Origin: Collinsella sp.
GTDB taxonomy: Bacteria > Actinomycetota > Coriobacteriia > Coriobacteriales > Coriobacteriaceae
Direction of reading: 5' to 3'
Length of the DNA: 46,556 nucleotides
Assembly (NCBI GenBank): GCA_019414245.1
Contig: DXMK01000001.1
Span: forward strand, 1 to 46,556
This document shows positions 17,397 to 26,262 of this stretch, one piece after another. Position 1 is the first letter of the stretch; every line of letters begins with the position of its first letter. Under the pieces are notes generated by a model, which searched no databases, had not been told where the DNA came from, and was given only the letters and a program-made list of their open reading frames with translations. The position numbers and the translations under genes were made by a program.

Positions 17397-17625
17397 GGTT
17401 GACGAAGACTGATATCTCACCTCGTCGATACATACTGTCTGACGAATCGTTTGTCAATGAATTCGGTGAACGGTAGTAAATACCGTTCAAGCGTATGTAT
17501 GTATCGGTCGCCGAGCGCGGCACCTCAGTTGGGTTCGTCGGTAGGTAAGGTATATATCGTCCGCAAGTTGCGCGGGGGCAAGTCTAGGTGCTCCCGAGTA
17601 AGATTCTCTATTGATAGGAGAAGAC
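17397..17625 (+). promoter_or_regulatory. long foldable 5' leader of the sialic acid transport operon
   Basis: The leader has nested complementarity that makes a three-way junction. A 10-bp closing stem (17426-17435 with 17497-17506) encloses a 6-bp hairpin (17441-17446 with 17450-17455, one G-T pair) and a perfect 8-bp hairpin (17468-17475 with 17481-17488). Downstream are an 8-bp hairpin (17573-17580 with 17589-17596, one G-T pair) and a short stem (17604-17608 with 17618-17622) that would cover the ribosome binding site TAGGAG. I do not recognise a known riboswitch class. Together with 17262-17361, where I see only an AT-rich stretch and no gene, this makes a 364-base non-coding interval. 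Confidence 0.55.
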
Positions 17626-19239
17626 ATGGCCATCATCAACAAGGGTATGTCCAGGCGTTCGTTCCTCGGCCTCACCGGCAGCGTCGCTGCTGTCGCAGGG
17701 CTTGGTCTCACCGGCTGCGGCGGCAGCTCTAGCGACGAGGGTTCCGCTTCCGGTTCCACCGATTCCGCCAACCGTGGCGGCGGCGTGATCACCGCTGGTT
17801 CCGCTTACGCTCCGTCCAGCTTCGATCCCGCCAGCACCGGCTCCGCTGTGGGCCTGGGTGCTAACTGGCACGTCGTCGAGGGCCTCTACGGCATCGATTA
17901 CCACGACTACAGCACCTTCAACGAGCTCGCCACCGACGATCCCAAGTCTGTGGACGACACCACTTTCGAGGTCACCATCCGCAAGGGCGCCAAGTTCTCC
18001 GATGGCACCGAGGTCACCGCTGACGATGTCGTTGCCTCCTACACCGCTTGCGCCGCTTCCGCTACCTATGCTCCGTTCTTCCAGCCCTTCGAGTCCATCG
18101 AGGCCAAGGACGCCAGCACCGTGACGGTCAAGACCAAGGTCCCCAACTTCTCCCTGCTCAAGGATCGTCTGGCCATCGTCCGTGTTACCCCGGCCACCCA
18201 GACCGAGGAGGATCGCGCCAAGCAGCCGATCGGCTCCGGCCCCTGGATGTACGACTCTATCTCCGATACCGAGATCACCCTGGTTCCCAACCCCGAGTAC
18301 AACGGTGAGTATGCTGCCGAGGATAAGAAGATCCAGTACAGCATCCTGACCGACCCCACCGCTCGCGTTACCGCTCAGCAGGAGGGCTCCACGCTCGTTA
18401 TGGAGCTCGTTACCGCTGACGCCGTCGACCAGCTCGAGAGCGCCGGCTGCAAGATCGATAACGTCCAGGGTTTCGGCACCCGCTTCATCATGTTCAACGT
18501 CGCCAAGGAGCCTTGGAACAACGTCAAGGTCCGTCAGGCTGTCATGTATGCGCTCGACACCGAGAAGATGGTCAGCAACACCTTCGCCGGCCTTGCCACC
18601 GCTGCCAGCTGCTACCTGCCCAAGAGCTTCACCAACTATCATGAGGCTTCCACGGTGTACAAGACCGACGCCAAGAAGGCTAAGAAGCTCATCGAGGAGT
18701 CTGGCATCACCCCGGGTGCCATCACCCTGCGCACCACTGACAACGAGCAGATTAAGGGCATGGCCGCCCAGGTCAAGAACGACCTCGACGCTCTCGGCTT
18801 CGATGTGACCATCCAGACCGATACCTCGCCGGCCACCTACGCTGCCATCGACGGCGGCGAGGCCTACGATATCCTCCTTGCCCCTGGCGATCCTTCCTGC
18901 TTCGGCGCCGACCCCGACCTGCTGCTCAACTGGTGGTACGGCGACAACGTCTGGATGCAGACCCGTTGCCCGTGGAAGGAGTCCGCTGAGTGGCAGAAGC
19001 TCCACAGTCTCATGGACGAAGCTCTTGCCGCCGAGGGCGACGAGCAGCAGAAGAAGTGGAACGAGTGCTTCGACATCATCGCCGACAACGCCGTTCTCTA
19101 CCCCGTTGTTCACGTCAAGACCGTCTCCGCTTCCTGGGACGATCCGTCCACTGCGCCCAACGGCGAGGCCCTCGATGGCTTCAAGGGCATCGGCACGACG
19201 AGCATGTCCTTTAGGGGCGTTGCGACCGTCAAGGCGTAA
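17626..19239 (+). CDS. peptide/sialic acid-type ABC transporter substrate-binding lipoprotein (SatA-like)
   Basis: The 537-residue protein is a family 5 (DppA/OppA-type) extracellular solute-binding protein. Its leader has a twin-arginine SRRSFLG motif (R10, R11) and a lipobox ending in LTGC with C31, so it is probably exported folded by Tat and anchored as a lipoprotein. After a serine/glycine linker, the domain shows the usual family features (TFEVTIRKGAKFSDGTEVTADDVVASY). TAGGAG at 17615-17620 gives a 5-base spacing to the ATG at 17626. The following permease, permease-ATPase fusion and ATPase, with nanA, a ROK kinase gene and nanE behind them, point to N-acetylneuraminate or a sialoside as ligand rather than a peptide; this is inference from context. 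Codon bias suggests high expression. Confidence 0.88.
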   Translation: MAIINKGMSRRSFLGLTGSVAAVAGLGLTGCGGSSSDEGSASGSTDSANRGGGVITAGSAYAPSSFDPASTGSAVGLGANWHVVEGLYGIDYHDYSTFNELATDDPKSVDDTTFEVTIRKGAKFSDGTEVTADDVVASYTACAASATYAPFFQPFESIEAKDASTVTVKTKVPNFSLLKDRLAIVRVTPATQTEEDRAKQPIGSGPWMYDSISDTEITLVPNPEYNGEYAAEDKKIQYSILTDPTARVTAQQEGSTLVMELVTADAVDQLESAGCKIDNVQGFGTRFIMFNVAKEPWNNVKVRQAVMYALDTEKMVSNTFAGLATAASCYLPKSFTNYHEASTVYKTDAKKAKKLIEESGITPGAITLRTTDNEQIKGMAAQVKNDLDALGFDVTIQTDTSPATYAAIDGGEAYDILLAPGDPSCFGADPDLLLNWWYGDNVWMQTRCPWKESAEWQKLHSLMDEALAAEGDEQQKKWNECFDIIADNAVLYPVVHVKTVSASWDDPSTAPNGEALDGFKGIGTTSMSFRGVATVKA

Positions 19240-19260
19240 GACTCGCTTGAGTCTGTATGC

Positions 19261-19288
19261 AGGATGTCGGTCGTTGGGACCGTATCCT
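19261..19288 (+). other. hairpin in the spacer after the binding protein gene
   Basis: The sequence folds as an outer 5-bp stem (19261-19265 with 19284-19288) and an inner 5-bp stem (19268-19272 with 19278-19282). It stands in front of the stronger hairpin at 19302-19335. Confidence 0.4.
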
Positions 19289-19301
19289 CATAGTTGAAAC
19301 A

Positions 19302-19335
19302 AAGACCCGGGCGGCAACGATGTCGCTCGGGTCTT
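19302..19335 (+). terminator. strong intercistronic hairpin, partial terminator or mRNA end-protector
   Basis: A 12-bp stem (19302-19313 with 19324-19335, one G-T pair) with a 10-base loop lies between the binding protein gene and the first permease gene. No T tract follows, so read-through is expected. Hairpins at this place in transporter operons typically raise the binding protein to permease ratio by protecting the upstream mRNA. Confidence 0.6.
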
Positions 19336-19396
19336 GTAATGAGTATCCGTACTCATATACCAGTTGGTCCTACCGACAAAAGAAAGGGGAGAGAAC

Positions 19397-20353
19397 GTGA
19401 ACAACTTGCTACGTTTGATTGGAAGGCGTCTTGTGGCGCTGCCGATCATGGCATTGGGCGTCACCGTCCTGGTGTTCTTCCTTATGTCGTTCTCCAAGAC
19501 CGACCCCGCCTACACGGCGTTGGGTGACGGTGCCTCGCCCGAGGCGGTTGCCGAGTACCATGAGAAGTATGGTCTGGACGACCCCTGGCCCGTGCGCTAC
19601 GTGCGCTATATGGGCGATTTGATCCATGGCGACATGGGCACCTATGGTGCTGCTCGCAACTCCGTTGCCAAGCGCATCTCCACGGCCCTGCCCGTCACGA
19701 TGCAGCTGACCTTCATCGGTCTTGCCATCGGTGCGGTCGTTTCGTTTTTGCTCGGCGTCATCGCGGCTCTGTATCGCGACAAATGGCCGGACCAAGTGAT
19801 CCGCGTCTTTTCCATCGCCGGCTTGGCAACCCCGTCGTTCTGGCTTGCCGTTCTGTTGATCCTGCTGTTCTCTTCCTACCTTAAGGTGCTCCCGGCATCG
19901 GGTGCTCTGCCTCACTTCACCACGAATCCGGTTGGCTATCTGGGACGTATGATCATGCCCGCTATCGCCTTGGCATTTCCGCTGACGGGCCAGATGACTC
20001 GTATCGTGCGTACCGCCATGGTCGAGGAGCTCGACAAGGATTATGTCCGTATGGCTCGCGGCGCCGGCGTTCCCGAGAAGGTCGTCGTCGGCATCAACGT
20101 TCTTCGCAATGCGCTGATCACCCCGGTCACCACCCTCGGTCTTAAGATCGGTTACCTCATGGGCGGCGCCGTCGTCATCGAGGTTATCTTCAACCTCCCC
20201 GGCATGGGCACCGCGATTCTGCAGGGCGTTCAGGGCAACGAGGCGAACCTGGTTCAGGGCGTCGTTATCGTCGTTGCTCTTGCCTTCATCATCATCAACA
20301 TCGTGGTTGACATGCTCTACCTGCTCATCAACCCGCGCATCAGGACGGTGTAG
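19397..20353 (+). CDS. ABC transporter permease, DppB/OppB type (SatB-like)
   Basis: The 318-residue inner membrane protein has six expected helices, beginning with LIGRRLVALPIMALGVTVLVFFLM. It carries the BPD_transp_1 coupling region, MVEELDKDYVRMARGAGVPEKVVVGINVLRNALITPV, which matches the EAA loop that contacts the ATPase. The start is a GTG at 19397 behind AAAGGGGAGA; the upstream ATG at 19364 has no ribosome binding site. It is followed after 3 bases by the permease-ATPase fusion. It should form half of the translocation channel for the substrate bound by the lipoprotein at 17626-19239. Confidence 0.92.
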   Translation: MNNLLRLIGRRLVALPIMALGVTVLVFFLMSFSKTDPAYTALGDGASPEAVAEYHEKYGLDDPWPVRYVRYMGDLIHGDMGTYGAARNSVAKRISTALPVTMQLTFIGLAIGAVVSFLLGVIAALYRDKWPDQVIRVFSIAGLATPSFWLAVLLILLFSSYLKVLPASGALPHFTTNPVGYLGRMIMPAIALAFPLTGQMTRIVRTAMVEELDKDYVRMARGAGVPEKVVVGINVLRNALITPVTTLGLKIGYLMGGAVVIEVIFNLPGMGTAILQGVQGNEANLVQGVVIVVALAFIIINIVVDMLYLLINPRIRTV

Positions 20354-20356
20354 ATT

Positions 20357-22372
20357 ATGGTAAAGATTCGAGAGAAGCAAACCGAGCAGCTCGAGAAGGC
20401 TGCCTCCAAGGGGCTCAAGCTCGGTGGCTGGAAGAAGATGACGCTGTCTTCTAAGATTGCCGCCGTCGTGCTGGTGCTGGTCGCCCTGACTGCGATTCTG
20501 GCGCCCCTTCTTGCCCCCTATAGCCCGGTCGAGATCTTTACGGCTCGCCAGGCTCCCGGCAACGGATTTATCTTCGGTACCGACGATAAGGGTCGCGACA
20601 TTCTGTCGCGTATGCTCTACGGTGGTCGTTACTCGCTGATTATCGGCTTTGGCGCCACTGCCATGGCTCTGGTCTGCGGCTCGGTCGTGGGCGCCCTTGC
20701 AGCGGTTTCGCGCAAGGCTGTCTCCGAGACGATCATGCGTATCCTGGACATCATCATGTCCATCCCGGGCATCGCCCTCGCTGCCGTCTTCGTCTCCATC
20801 CTGGGCAACTCCGTGCCGTCGATCATCTTCGCCATCGGCTTTATGTACACTCCGCAGATTGCCCGTATCGTGCGCGCCAACATCGTGTCCGAGTACGGCG
20901 AGGACTATGTCCGCGCGGTCATCGTTTCCGGCGCCAAGGCTCCGTGGATTTTGATCAAGCATGTTCTGCGTAACTGCATCGCCCCGATCATGGTCTTCAC
21001 CGTTACGCTGGTCGCCGACGCCATCATCTTCGAGGCCTCGCTGACCTTCATCGGCGCTGGTATCCAGGAGCCCACCGCTACCTGGGGCAACATCCTCGCC
21101 GACGCCCGCGGCGGCGTGCTCGCCGGCCGTTGGTGGCAGGCGCTGTTCCCGGGCCTGGCCATCATGATCACCTGCCTGGCGCTCAACATCCTTTCCGAGG
21201 GCATTACCGACGCCATGGCCGCTGCTCCCTCCGCCGCCCTGGATCCGACCGATTCCTCCAAGCGCCGCGAGGCCGACCTGCTGGTTTCCGACCCCGTTCG
21301 TGCCTACAAGGAGCAGGCTCAGTCCCTCTCCGCTCGCCTTGGCGCCCTGCGCGATGTCGAGCTCAAGCGTGATGATCGCCATGTGCCCGATGAGTCCGTT
21401 GAGCCGATCCTTTCGGTCCGCGATTTCTGCATCCAGTTTGAGCACCACGGTGATATCAACGTCGTCGACCACGTTAACTTTGACGTCCGTCCCGGCCAGA
21501 CTATGGGCCTGGTAGGCGAGTCCGGCTGCGGTAAGTCCATCACCACGCTGGCCATCATGGGCCTGACCGACGATGACGAGCATCTTTCCGGCGAGGTTCT
21601 CTGGGAGGGCCGCGACCTGCTCAAGATGAGCAAGAAGGAGTGGTTCGGCCTGCGCGGTACCGATATCGCCATGGTCTACCAGGATGCCCTATCTTCGCTC
21701 AACCCCTCTATGCTCATCTCTGCCCAGATGAAGCAGCTCACCAAGCGCGGCGGCACCCGCAGCGCCGAGGAGCTCCTGGAGCTTGTGGGCCTCGATCCCA
21801 AGCGCACGCTCGAGAGCTATCCGCACGAGCTTTCCGGTGGACAGCGTCAGCGTGTCCTGATCGCTATGGCCCTTACCCGCGACCCCAAGCTGGTCATCTG
21901 CGACGAGCCCACGACCGCTCTGGACGTTACCGTCCAGAAGCAGGTCATCAAGCTGCTCAACGATCTTCAGGCCAAGCTCGGCTTTGCCATGATCTTCGTT
22001 TCGCATGACCTGGCGCTGGTCGCCGAGGTCGCCCATAACATCACGGTTATGTACGCTGGCCAGGTTATCGAGCAGGCGCCCACCAAGGAGCTGCTCACCA
22101 ACCCGATCCACGAGTACACCCGCGGTCTTTTGGGCTCCGTTCTGTCCATCGAGAGCGGCTCGGGCCGTCTGCACCAGGTCCCCGGCGCCGTTCCCAGCCC
22201 GCGCGATTTCCCCAAGGGCGATCGCTTTGCGCCCCGCTCGAGCCATCCGCGTATTGGTCTGGACACCCGTCCGGTCTTCAAGCGCGTTCCCGGCACCGAG
22301 CACTTCTATTCCGAGCTCCCCGACGAGGTGCTCAAGGCAAATGGTTTGACCCCTCACGCGGAGGTGATGTAG
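20357..22372 (+). CDS. ABC transporter permease-ATPase fusion (DppC plus DppD; SatC-like)
   Basis: The 671-residue protein joins two parts that are usually separate. Residues 1 to about 290 are a DppC/OppC-type permease (helix AAVVLVLVALTAILAPLLAPY, EAA loop near YGEDYVRAVIVSGAKAPWILIKHVLRNCIAPIM). A linker of about 60 charged residues leads to a DppD/OppD-type nucleotide-binding domain, with Walker A GESGCGKS at 387-394, signature LSGGQRQRV, Walker B LVICDEPT and an SHD switch. The C-terminal oligopeptide-type tail is short. The same architecture (lipoprotein, permease, permease-ATPase, ATPase) is what I recall for the sialic acid transporters SatABCD of Haemophilus ducreyi and SiaEFGI of Corynebacterium glutamicum. 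No frameshift is involved; the fusion reads through in one frame. Confidence 0.92.
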   Translation: MVKIREKQTEQLEKAASKGLKLGGWKKMTLSSKIAAVVLVLVALTAILAPLLAPYSPVEIFTARQAPGNGFIFGTDDKGRDILSRMLYGGRYSLIIGFGATAMALVCGSVVGALAAVSRKAVSETIMRILDIIMSIPGIALAAVFVSILGNSVPSIIFAIGFMYTPQIARIVRANIVSEYGEDYVRAVIVSGAKAPWILIKHVLRNCIAPIMVFTVTLVADAIIFEASLTFIGAGIQEPTATWGNILADARGGVLAGRWWQALFPGLAIMITCLALNILSEGITDAMAAAPSAALDPTDSSKRREADLLVSDPVRAYKEQAQSLSARLGALRDVELKRDDRHVPDESVEPILSVRDFCIQFEHHGDINVVDHVNFDVRPGQTMGLVGESGCGKSITTLAIMGLTDDDEHLSGEVLWEGRDLLKMSKKEWFGLRGTDIAMVYQDALSSLNPSMLISAQMKQLTKRGGTRSAEELLELVGLDPKRTLESYPHELSGGQRQRVLIAMALTRDPKLVICDEPTTALDVTVQKQVIKLLNDLQAKLGFAMIFVSHDLALVAEVAHNITVMYAGQVIEQAPTKELLTNPIHEYTRGLLGSVLSIESGSGRLHQVPGAVPSPRDFPKGDRFAPRSSHPRIGLDTRPVFKRVPGTEHFYSELPDEVLKANGLTPHAEVM

Positions 22373-23200
22373 ATGAGCGAGACCGCAGTCAACGGCGTCG
22401 AGCCGATCATCTTCCTTGATGACGTCCACGTCACCTTTAGGACCCGTACCGGTTCGATTCTGCACCCCAACCTGGTTCACGCCGTCCAGGGTGTAACGAT
22501 TAAGCTCATGCCCGGTCAGACGATTGGTATCGTCGGCGAGTCCGGTTGCGGTAAGTCCACCACCGCCAACGTCATGTGCGGCCTGCAGGCCCCCACGAGC
22601 GGCAAGGTCTACTTTAAGGGCAAGGACGTTACCAAGCGTACCGCCGAGGACCGTCGCCACATGGGCCGCGTCATCTCGGTCGTGTTCCAGAATCCGGCTA
22701 CGGCGCTCAACCCCCGCATGGTCGTTCGCGAGCAACTGCTCGACCCCATGCGCGTCCACAACCTGGGTACTGAGGCCGAGCAGGAGAAGCGCGTCAAGGA
22801 GCTCTTGGAGCTCACCGGTCTGCCCAGCTCCGCCGCCGAGGTTCTTCCCGGCCAGCTTTCGGGCGGCCAGCGCCAGCGCGTCGCAATTGCCCGTGCCCTG
22901 TCGCTGAACCCCGATGCCATCATCGCCGACGAGCCCACCTCGGCTCTGGACGTTTCGGTCCGCGCGCAGATTCTGAACCTGCTGACCGACCTTAAAAAGG
23001 AGCTCGGCCTGGCCATGGTGTTCATTAGCCATGACATCCAGACGGTCCGCTATATCTCTGACGACATCATCGTTATGAATGGCGGCAAGATCGTCGAGCA
23101 GGGCGAGGCCAAGCAGGTCTTCCAGCACCCTCAGGACCCCTACACCAAGATGCTGCTCGGCGCTGCGCCGTCGCTGCTTCATCCCAAGCTCGGCGAGTAG
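22373..23200 (+). CDS. ABC transporter ATP-binding protein, DppF/OppF type (SatD-like)
   Basis: The 275-residue cytosolic ATPase has Walker A GESGCGKS, a Q-loop in VVFQNPATALNPRM, signature LSGGQRQRV, Walker B AIIADEPTSALD and the H-loop SHD. It should pair with the ATPase domain of the preceding fusion protein. Its ATG directly adjoins the stop codon of that gene, and a near-perfect Shine-Dalgarno (GGAGGTGAT) lies inside the end of the preceding coding region, so efficient coupled translation is likely. The next gene begins 80 bases downstream in the same direction, with no clear terminator between. Confidence 0.93.
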   Translation: MSETAVNGVEPIIFLDDVHVTFRTRTGSILHPNLVHAVQGVTIKLMPGQTIGIVGESGCGKSTTANVMCGLQAPTSGKVYFKGKDVTKRTAEDRRHMGRVISVVFQNPATALNPRMVVREQLLDPMRVHNLGTEAEQEKRVKELLELTGLPSSAAEVLPGQLSGGQRQRVAIARALSLNPDAIIADEPTSALDVSVRAQILNLLTDLKKELGLAMVFISHDIQTVRYISDDIIVMNGGKIVEQGEAKQVFQHPQDPYTKMLLGAAPSLLHPKLGE

Positions 23201-23280
23201 CCTCGCTTTCCCTCCCGTGCGCCCGGTTCACTTACCGGGCGCACCTCCGTTGCGATTTCGAAAGGCTGGGTTCACGAGCC

Positions 23281-24258
23281 ATGCCAAGTGCTCAGGAGCT
23301 GCAACAGCAATTTGGTGAATATCGAGGCGCTATGCCCCGTCCATCGGATTTCGATCTCTTTTGGAAGGACCGCATGGCCGAGGCCGACGCCGTCGAGCTC
23401 GACTATGCGATTGAGGCGGCTTCGGTTGCGGATTCCGCGACCTGTCGGTTTTTCGACCTCTGGTATACCGGCATGTGTGGTGCACGCCTGCATGCCAAGT
23501 ATCTCAAGCCGGTTTCGGACGAGCCCGTGCCGCTGGTGCTACAGTTCCACGGCTATCCGGGTGCAAGCCGCAGCTGGTTTGAGCAGGCGTCGTTTGCGGG
23601 CATGGGCATGGCACTCATCGCTCTCGATTGTCCTGGCCAGGGTGGCCCCTCCGAGGATATTGGTGGATTTGAAGGCACGACGGTTGCTGGGCATATCGTC
23701 GCCGGTATCGACGGCGACCCGGCCAACCTCTACTATGTCCGCTTGCACCAAGATATTCGCATCCTGTGCCGCATCGTTCGCGAGCTCGAGGGCATCGATC
23801 TTTCCCGCGTATTTGTGAACGGCGCGTCGCAGGGCGGCGGTCTGGGCATTGCTGCCTGTGCGCTTAACAGCGAGCTTATCAATCGCGCCGCCATCCTCTA
23901 TCCCTTCCTGTCAGATTTCCGCCTGGTCTGGGATTTGGATGCCGACGACATTGCCTACGAGGGCCTGCGCTATTGGTCTCGCTGGTTTGACGAGGACTCG
24001 ACTCGTATTGACGAAGCCTATGCCAAGCTGGCGTACTTCGATTCCAAGAACTTTGCCCCTATGGTCAAATGCCCCGTGCTGTTTGGCACCGGCACAGCCG
24101 ATATCGTCTGTCCGCCAGCGACGCAGTTTGCGGTCTATAACAACCTGACCTGCGAAAAGCGTCATGAGTTCTTTGAAGGCTTTGGCCACGAGGAGATTCA
24201 GGATTTTGACGATCTGATCATTCCGTTTTTCTGCAAGGGAGGGGAGGCTCATGTCTAA
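23281..24258 (+). CDS. AXE1-family carbohydrate acetyl esterase, candidate sialate O-acetylesterase
   Basis: The 325-residue alpha/beta hydrolase belongs to the acetyl xylan esterase/cephalosporin C deacetylase family. The catalytic triad is complete: S183 in the nucleophile elbow GASQGGG, D274 in GTGTADIVCPP and H303 in GFGHEEI. The PLVLQFHGYPG oxyanion region and the GQGG loop are typical. Family members remove acetyl groups from sugars. Lying between the sialic acid transporter genes and nanA, it may remove O-acetyl groups from imported O-acetylated sialic acids; this is inference and no NanS-type enzyme is present. There is no signal peptide, so it acts in the cytosol. Its last 8 bases overlap the next gene. 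Confidence 0.87.
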   Translation: MPSAQELQQQFGEYRGAMPRPSDFDLFWKDRMAEADAVELDYAIEAASVADSATCRFFDLWYTGMCGARLHAKYLKPVSDEPVPLVLQFHGYPGASRSWFEQASFAGMGMALIALDCPGQGGPSEDIGGFEGTTVAGHIVAGIDGDPANLYYVRLHQDIRILCRIVRELEGIDLSRVFVNGASQGGGLGIAACALNSELINRAAILYPFLSDFRLVWDLDADDIAYEGLRYWSRWFDEDSTRIDEAYAKLAYFDSKNFAPMVKCPVLFGTGTADIVCPPATQFAVYNNLTCEKRHEFFEGFGHEEIQDFDDLIIPFFCKGGEAHV

Positions 24259-25102
24259 GTGCGAGAGCAATGTTGACGAGCTGATTGTCCCCGGACTCGT
24301 GGGAATTCCTGGAACGGTTTCGTCAAGGCTCGCAGAATATCGGGACTGGCGCGGTGATGTCCAAGCAGATGTTTCTGATTTAGAGACATGCGCTTCGAAT
24401 CTTGAGATTCAAGGCCTGGCCATAACGGCGATTGACTTTGTTAACCCCTGCGCCCGTTACTCGGAGGTCTCCTTTGAGCTCGGTGACGATGCGATTCACG
24501 CTCGTTTGATCGAGCCTGTCGGTCGTGCCCGAGTATCTGAGCGCGTGCCGCTGTGCCTGATGTTCCACGACATCGATCGGCCTGTGCGCGGCTGGCATCA
24601 CATGACGAGATTTGCCGCCATGGGGTATGCCGTTCTCGCGCTGGATGACGATGTTGCTGGTGCGGACGACCTGCAGCGGGGGATTTCTTCGCCCGCATTT
24701 GTCAGGCGCGTCCGTTGGGGCTGCGCGTTGGCGAAGGTCGCGCGCAATCTTGATGGCATGGACCCCGACCGCATCTTTGCATGGGGCGAGGGTCTTGGCG
24801 GCGGAGTCGCGCTGGCGGTTTCTGCTCTGGACGAGCGGGGCCTCGCCTGCACGGCGGTTGCCAATCCGCTTCCTGGCGGCCTTGAGGCGCTGTCGTCTCG
24901 GGTGCGCGGATCGGTGCTCATGGGCACATCGCTTATGGATACCGTGAGCGATCCCGAGGATCAGTTTGCCGTATTCAACGGTCTTGAGTGTGACCGGAGG
25001 CATATCATCTATGCAAAATACGCTCACGAGCGCATCAATGCGTTCGAAAATGAAGTCGTCGACTTTTTTAACCAAACGTTCTACTCGTGTTCTTTGGCCT
25101 AG
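24251..25102 (+). CDS. degenerate AXE1-like paralog lacking the catalytic serine
   Basis: The 283-residue protein aligns with the preceding esterase through most of its length but is divergent. The nucleophile elbow reads GEGLGGG where the neighbour has GASQGGG, so the serine is replaced by G181 (GGT codon at 24791-24793). The equivalents of the aspartate (D230) and histidine (H259) remain, both 29 residues apart as in the neighbour. The reading frame is intact and a GGGAGG-type ribosome binding site is present, so it is expressed rather than decaying. It may be a non-catalytic partner or binding protein for the active esterase, or use other chemistry. It overlaps the preceding gene by ATGTCTAA. 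Confidence 0.82.
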   Translation: MSKCESNVDELIVPGLVGIPGTVSSRLAEYRDWRGDVQADVSDLETCASNLEIQGLAITAIDFVNPCARYSEVSFELGDDAIHARLIEPVGRARVSERVPLCLMFHDIDRPVRGWHHMTRFAAMGYAVLALDDDVAGADDLQRGISSPAFVRRVRWGCALAKVARNLDGMDPDRIFAWGEGLGGGVALAVSALDERGLACTAVANPLPGGLEALSSRVRGSVLMGTSLMDTVSDPEDQFAVFNGLECDRRHIIYAKYAHERINAFENEVVDFFNQTFYSCSLA

Positions 25103-25170
25103 ACGGCCTGGACACTGCCAACAAGAGTGGGTGGCATAGGGCCGCCCGCCAGACAGCTAAGGAGATTCTT

Positions 25171-26091
25171 GTGGCAACTCAGAAATTCACCGGCGTTATC
25201 CCTCCCGTCGTTGTTCCCGATACCGAAGATCACCAGCTCGACGTTGCCTCCTTTGAGCGCAGCATCAACCGCATGATCGATGCCGGCGTCGATGGCCTGT
25301 TCTTCTTGGGATCCTCGGGCGAGGTCGTCTTCTCCACCGACGAGCGCCGTCGCCAGATTATCGCCGAGGCCGTTCGTATCGTCGACCACCGCGTTCCCGT
25401 TCTGGTCGGCATCATCGATACCGAGACCGAGCGCATGATCGAGCACGGTAAGGTCGCTCAGGAGCTGGGCGCCGATGCGCTTGTCGCCACCTGCCCGTTC
25501 TATGCCCTGCAGGGCATGACCGAGGTCGAGGAGCACTTCCGCATCCTGCACGAGGAGCTCGACCTGCCCATCTTTGCCTATGACATTCCCGTCTGCGTTC
25601 ACACCAAGCTCCCCTGGAAGCTCCTTGCCAAGCTCGGCGCCGAGGGCGTCCTTGCTGGCGTCAAGGATTCCTCGGGTGATGACATCTCGTTCCGCTACCT
25701 CGTTCAGGAGAACGAGAAGAACGGCCATCCGATGAGTATCCTCACCGGTCACGAGGTTGTCGTCGACGGCGCTTACCTCGGTGGCGCCGACGGTTCTGTC
25801 CCGGGCCTTGCCAACGTTGAGCCCGAGGGCTACGTGCGCCAGTGGAAGGCCGCTCAGGCCGGTGACTGGGCTACCGTCAAGGCCGAGCAGGATCGCCTCA
25901 ACGAGATCTCCCACATCTGGGATGTCACCTCGGGCGTCCAGGGCTATGCCGGTGGCGTCGGCGCCTTCAAGACCGCTATGAACCTCATGGGCATCTTCGA
26001 CAGCCCGACCATGCCGCGCCCGGTGAAGGCCATGACCGGCGAGAACGTCGAGGCGATTAGGAAGGTCCTTCAGGACAACGGTCTCCTGTAA
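25171..26091 (+). CDS. nanA: N-acetylneuraminate lyase (DHDPS/NAL family)
   Basis: This aldolase splits N-acetylneuraminate into N-acetylmannosamine and pyruvate. The 306-residue TIM-barrel protein has the carboxylate-binding FLGSSGE motif, Y137 in FAYDIP and the Schiff-base lysine K165 in LAGVKDSSGD; the numbering equals that of the Escherichia coli enzyme. Dihydrodipicolinate synthase is the close alternative, but the neighbouring ROK kinase gene, nanE and transporter genes favour the lyase. The start is the GTG at 25171 with AAGGAG 6 bases upstream; the longer frame from 25087 overlaps the preceding gene. A terminator follows, so the ROK gene may have its own promoter or depend on read-through. 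Confidence 0.88.
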   Translation: MATQKFTGVIPPVVVPDTEDHQLDVASFERSINRMIDAGVDGLFFLGSSGEVVFSTDERRRQIIAEAVRIVDHRVPVLVGIIDTETERMIEHGKVAQELGADALVATCPFYALQGMTEVEEHFRILHEELDLPIFAYDIPVCVHTKLPWKLLAKLGAEGVLAGVKDSSGDDISFRYLVQENEKNGHPMSILTGHEVVVDGAYLGGADGSVPGLANVEPEGYVRQWKAAQAGDWATVKAEQDRLNEISHIWDVTSGVQGYAGGVGAFKTAMNLMGIFDSPTMPRPVKAMTGENVEAIRKVLQDNGLL

Positions 26092-26120
26092 AGCTTCCCA
26101 GGCACCCGACCTCGCCGTTC

Positions 26121-26165
26121 AACCGTGTGGCCATGACCCATTAGGTCAATGGCCACACGGTTTCT
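26121..26165 (+). terminator. terminator after nanA
   Basis: A 14-bp near-perfect stem (from 26121 paired up to 26162, with CCGTGTGGCCAT on the left) is followed by TTTCTC. The T tract is interrupted, so some transcription probably continues to the ROK kinase gene. Confidence 0.7.
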
Positions 26166-26262
26166 CGGCGATCTCGGACACCTGGAAAACCTTTACTGCG
26201 CTGTGACGGCTAGCCTGACGGCGCATTTCCTGTAGTTGTTTTTATCTCCGAAGGAGAGCGAC

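Noticed and set aside
17397..17625. Leader as a T-box, purine or TPP riboswitch
   Set aside because: I find no T-box sequence and no conserved junction or loop motifs of these classes, although a three-way junction is present.
19409..21583. Very long antisense open frames opposite the permease genes, also at 13695-15380, 33059-34723, 36515-38182 and 31298-32623
   Set aside because: They are mirror frames of strongly biased, GC-rich real genes. Their products have no family motifs, and no ribosome binding sites are placed for them.
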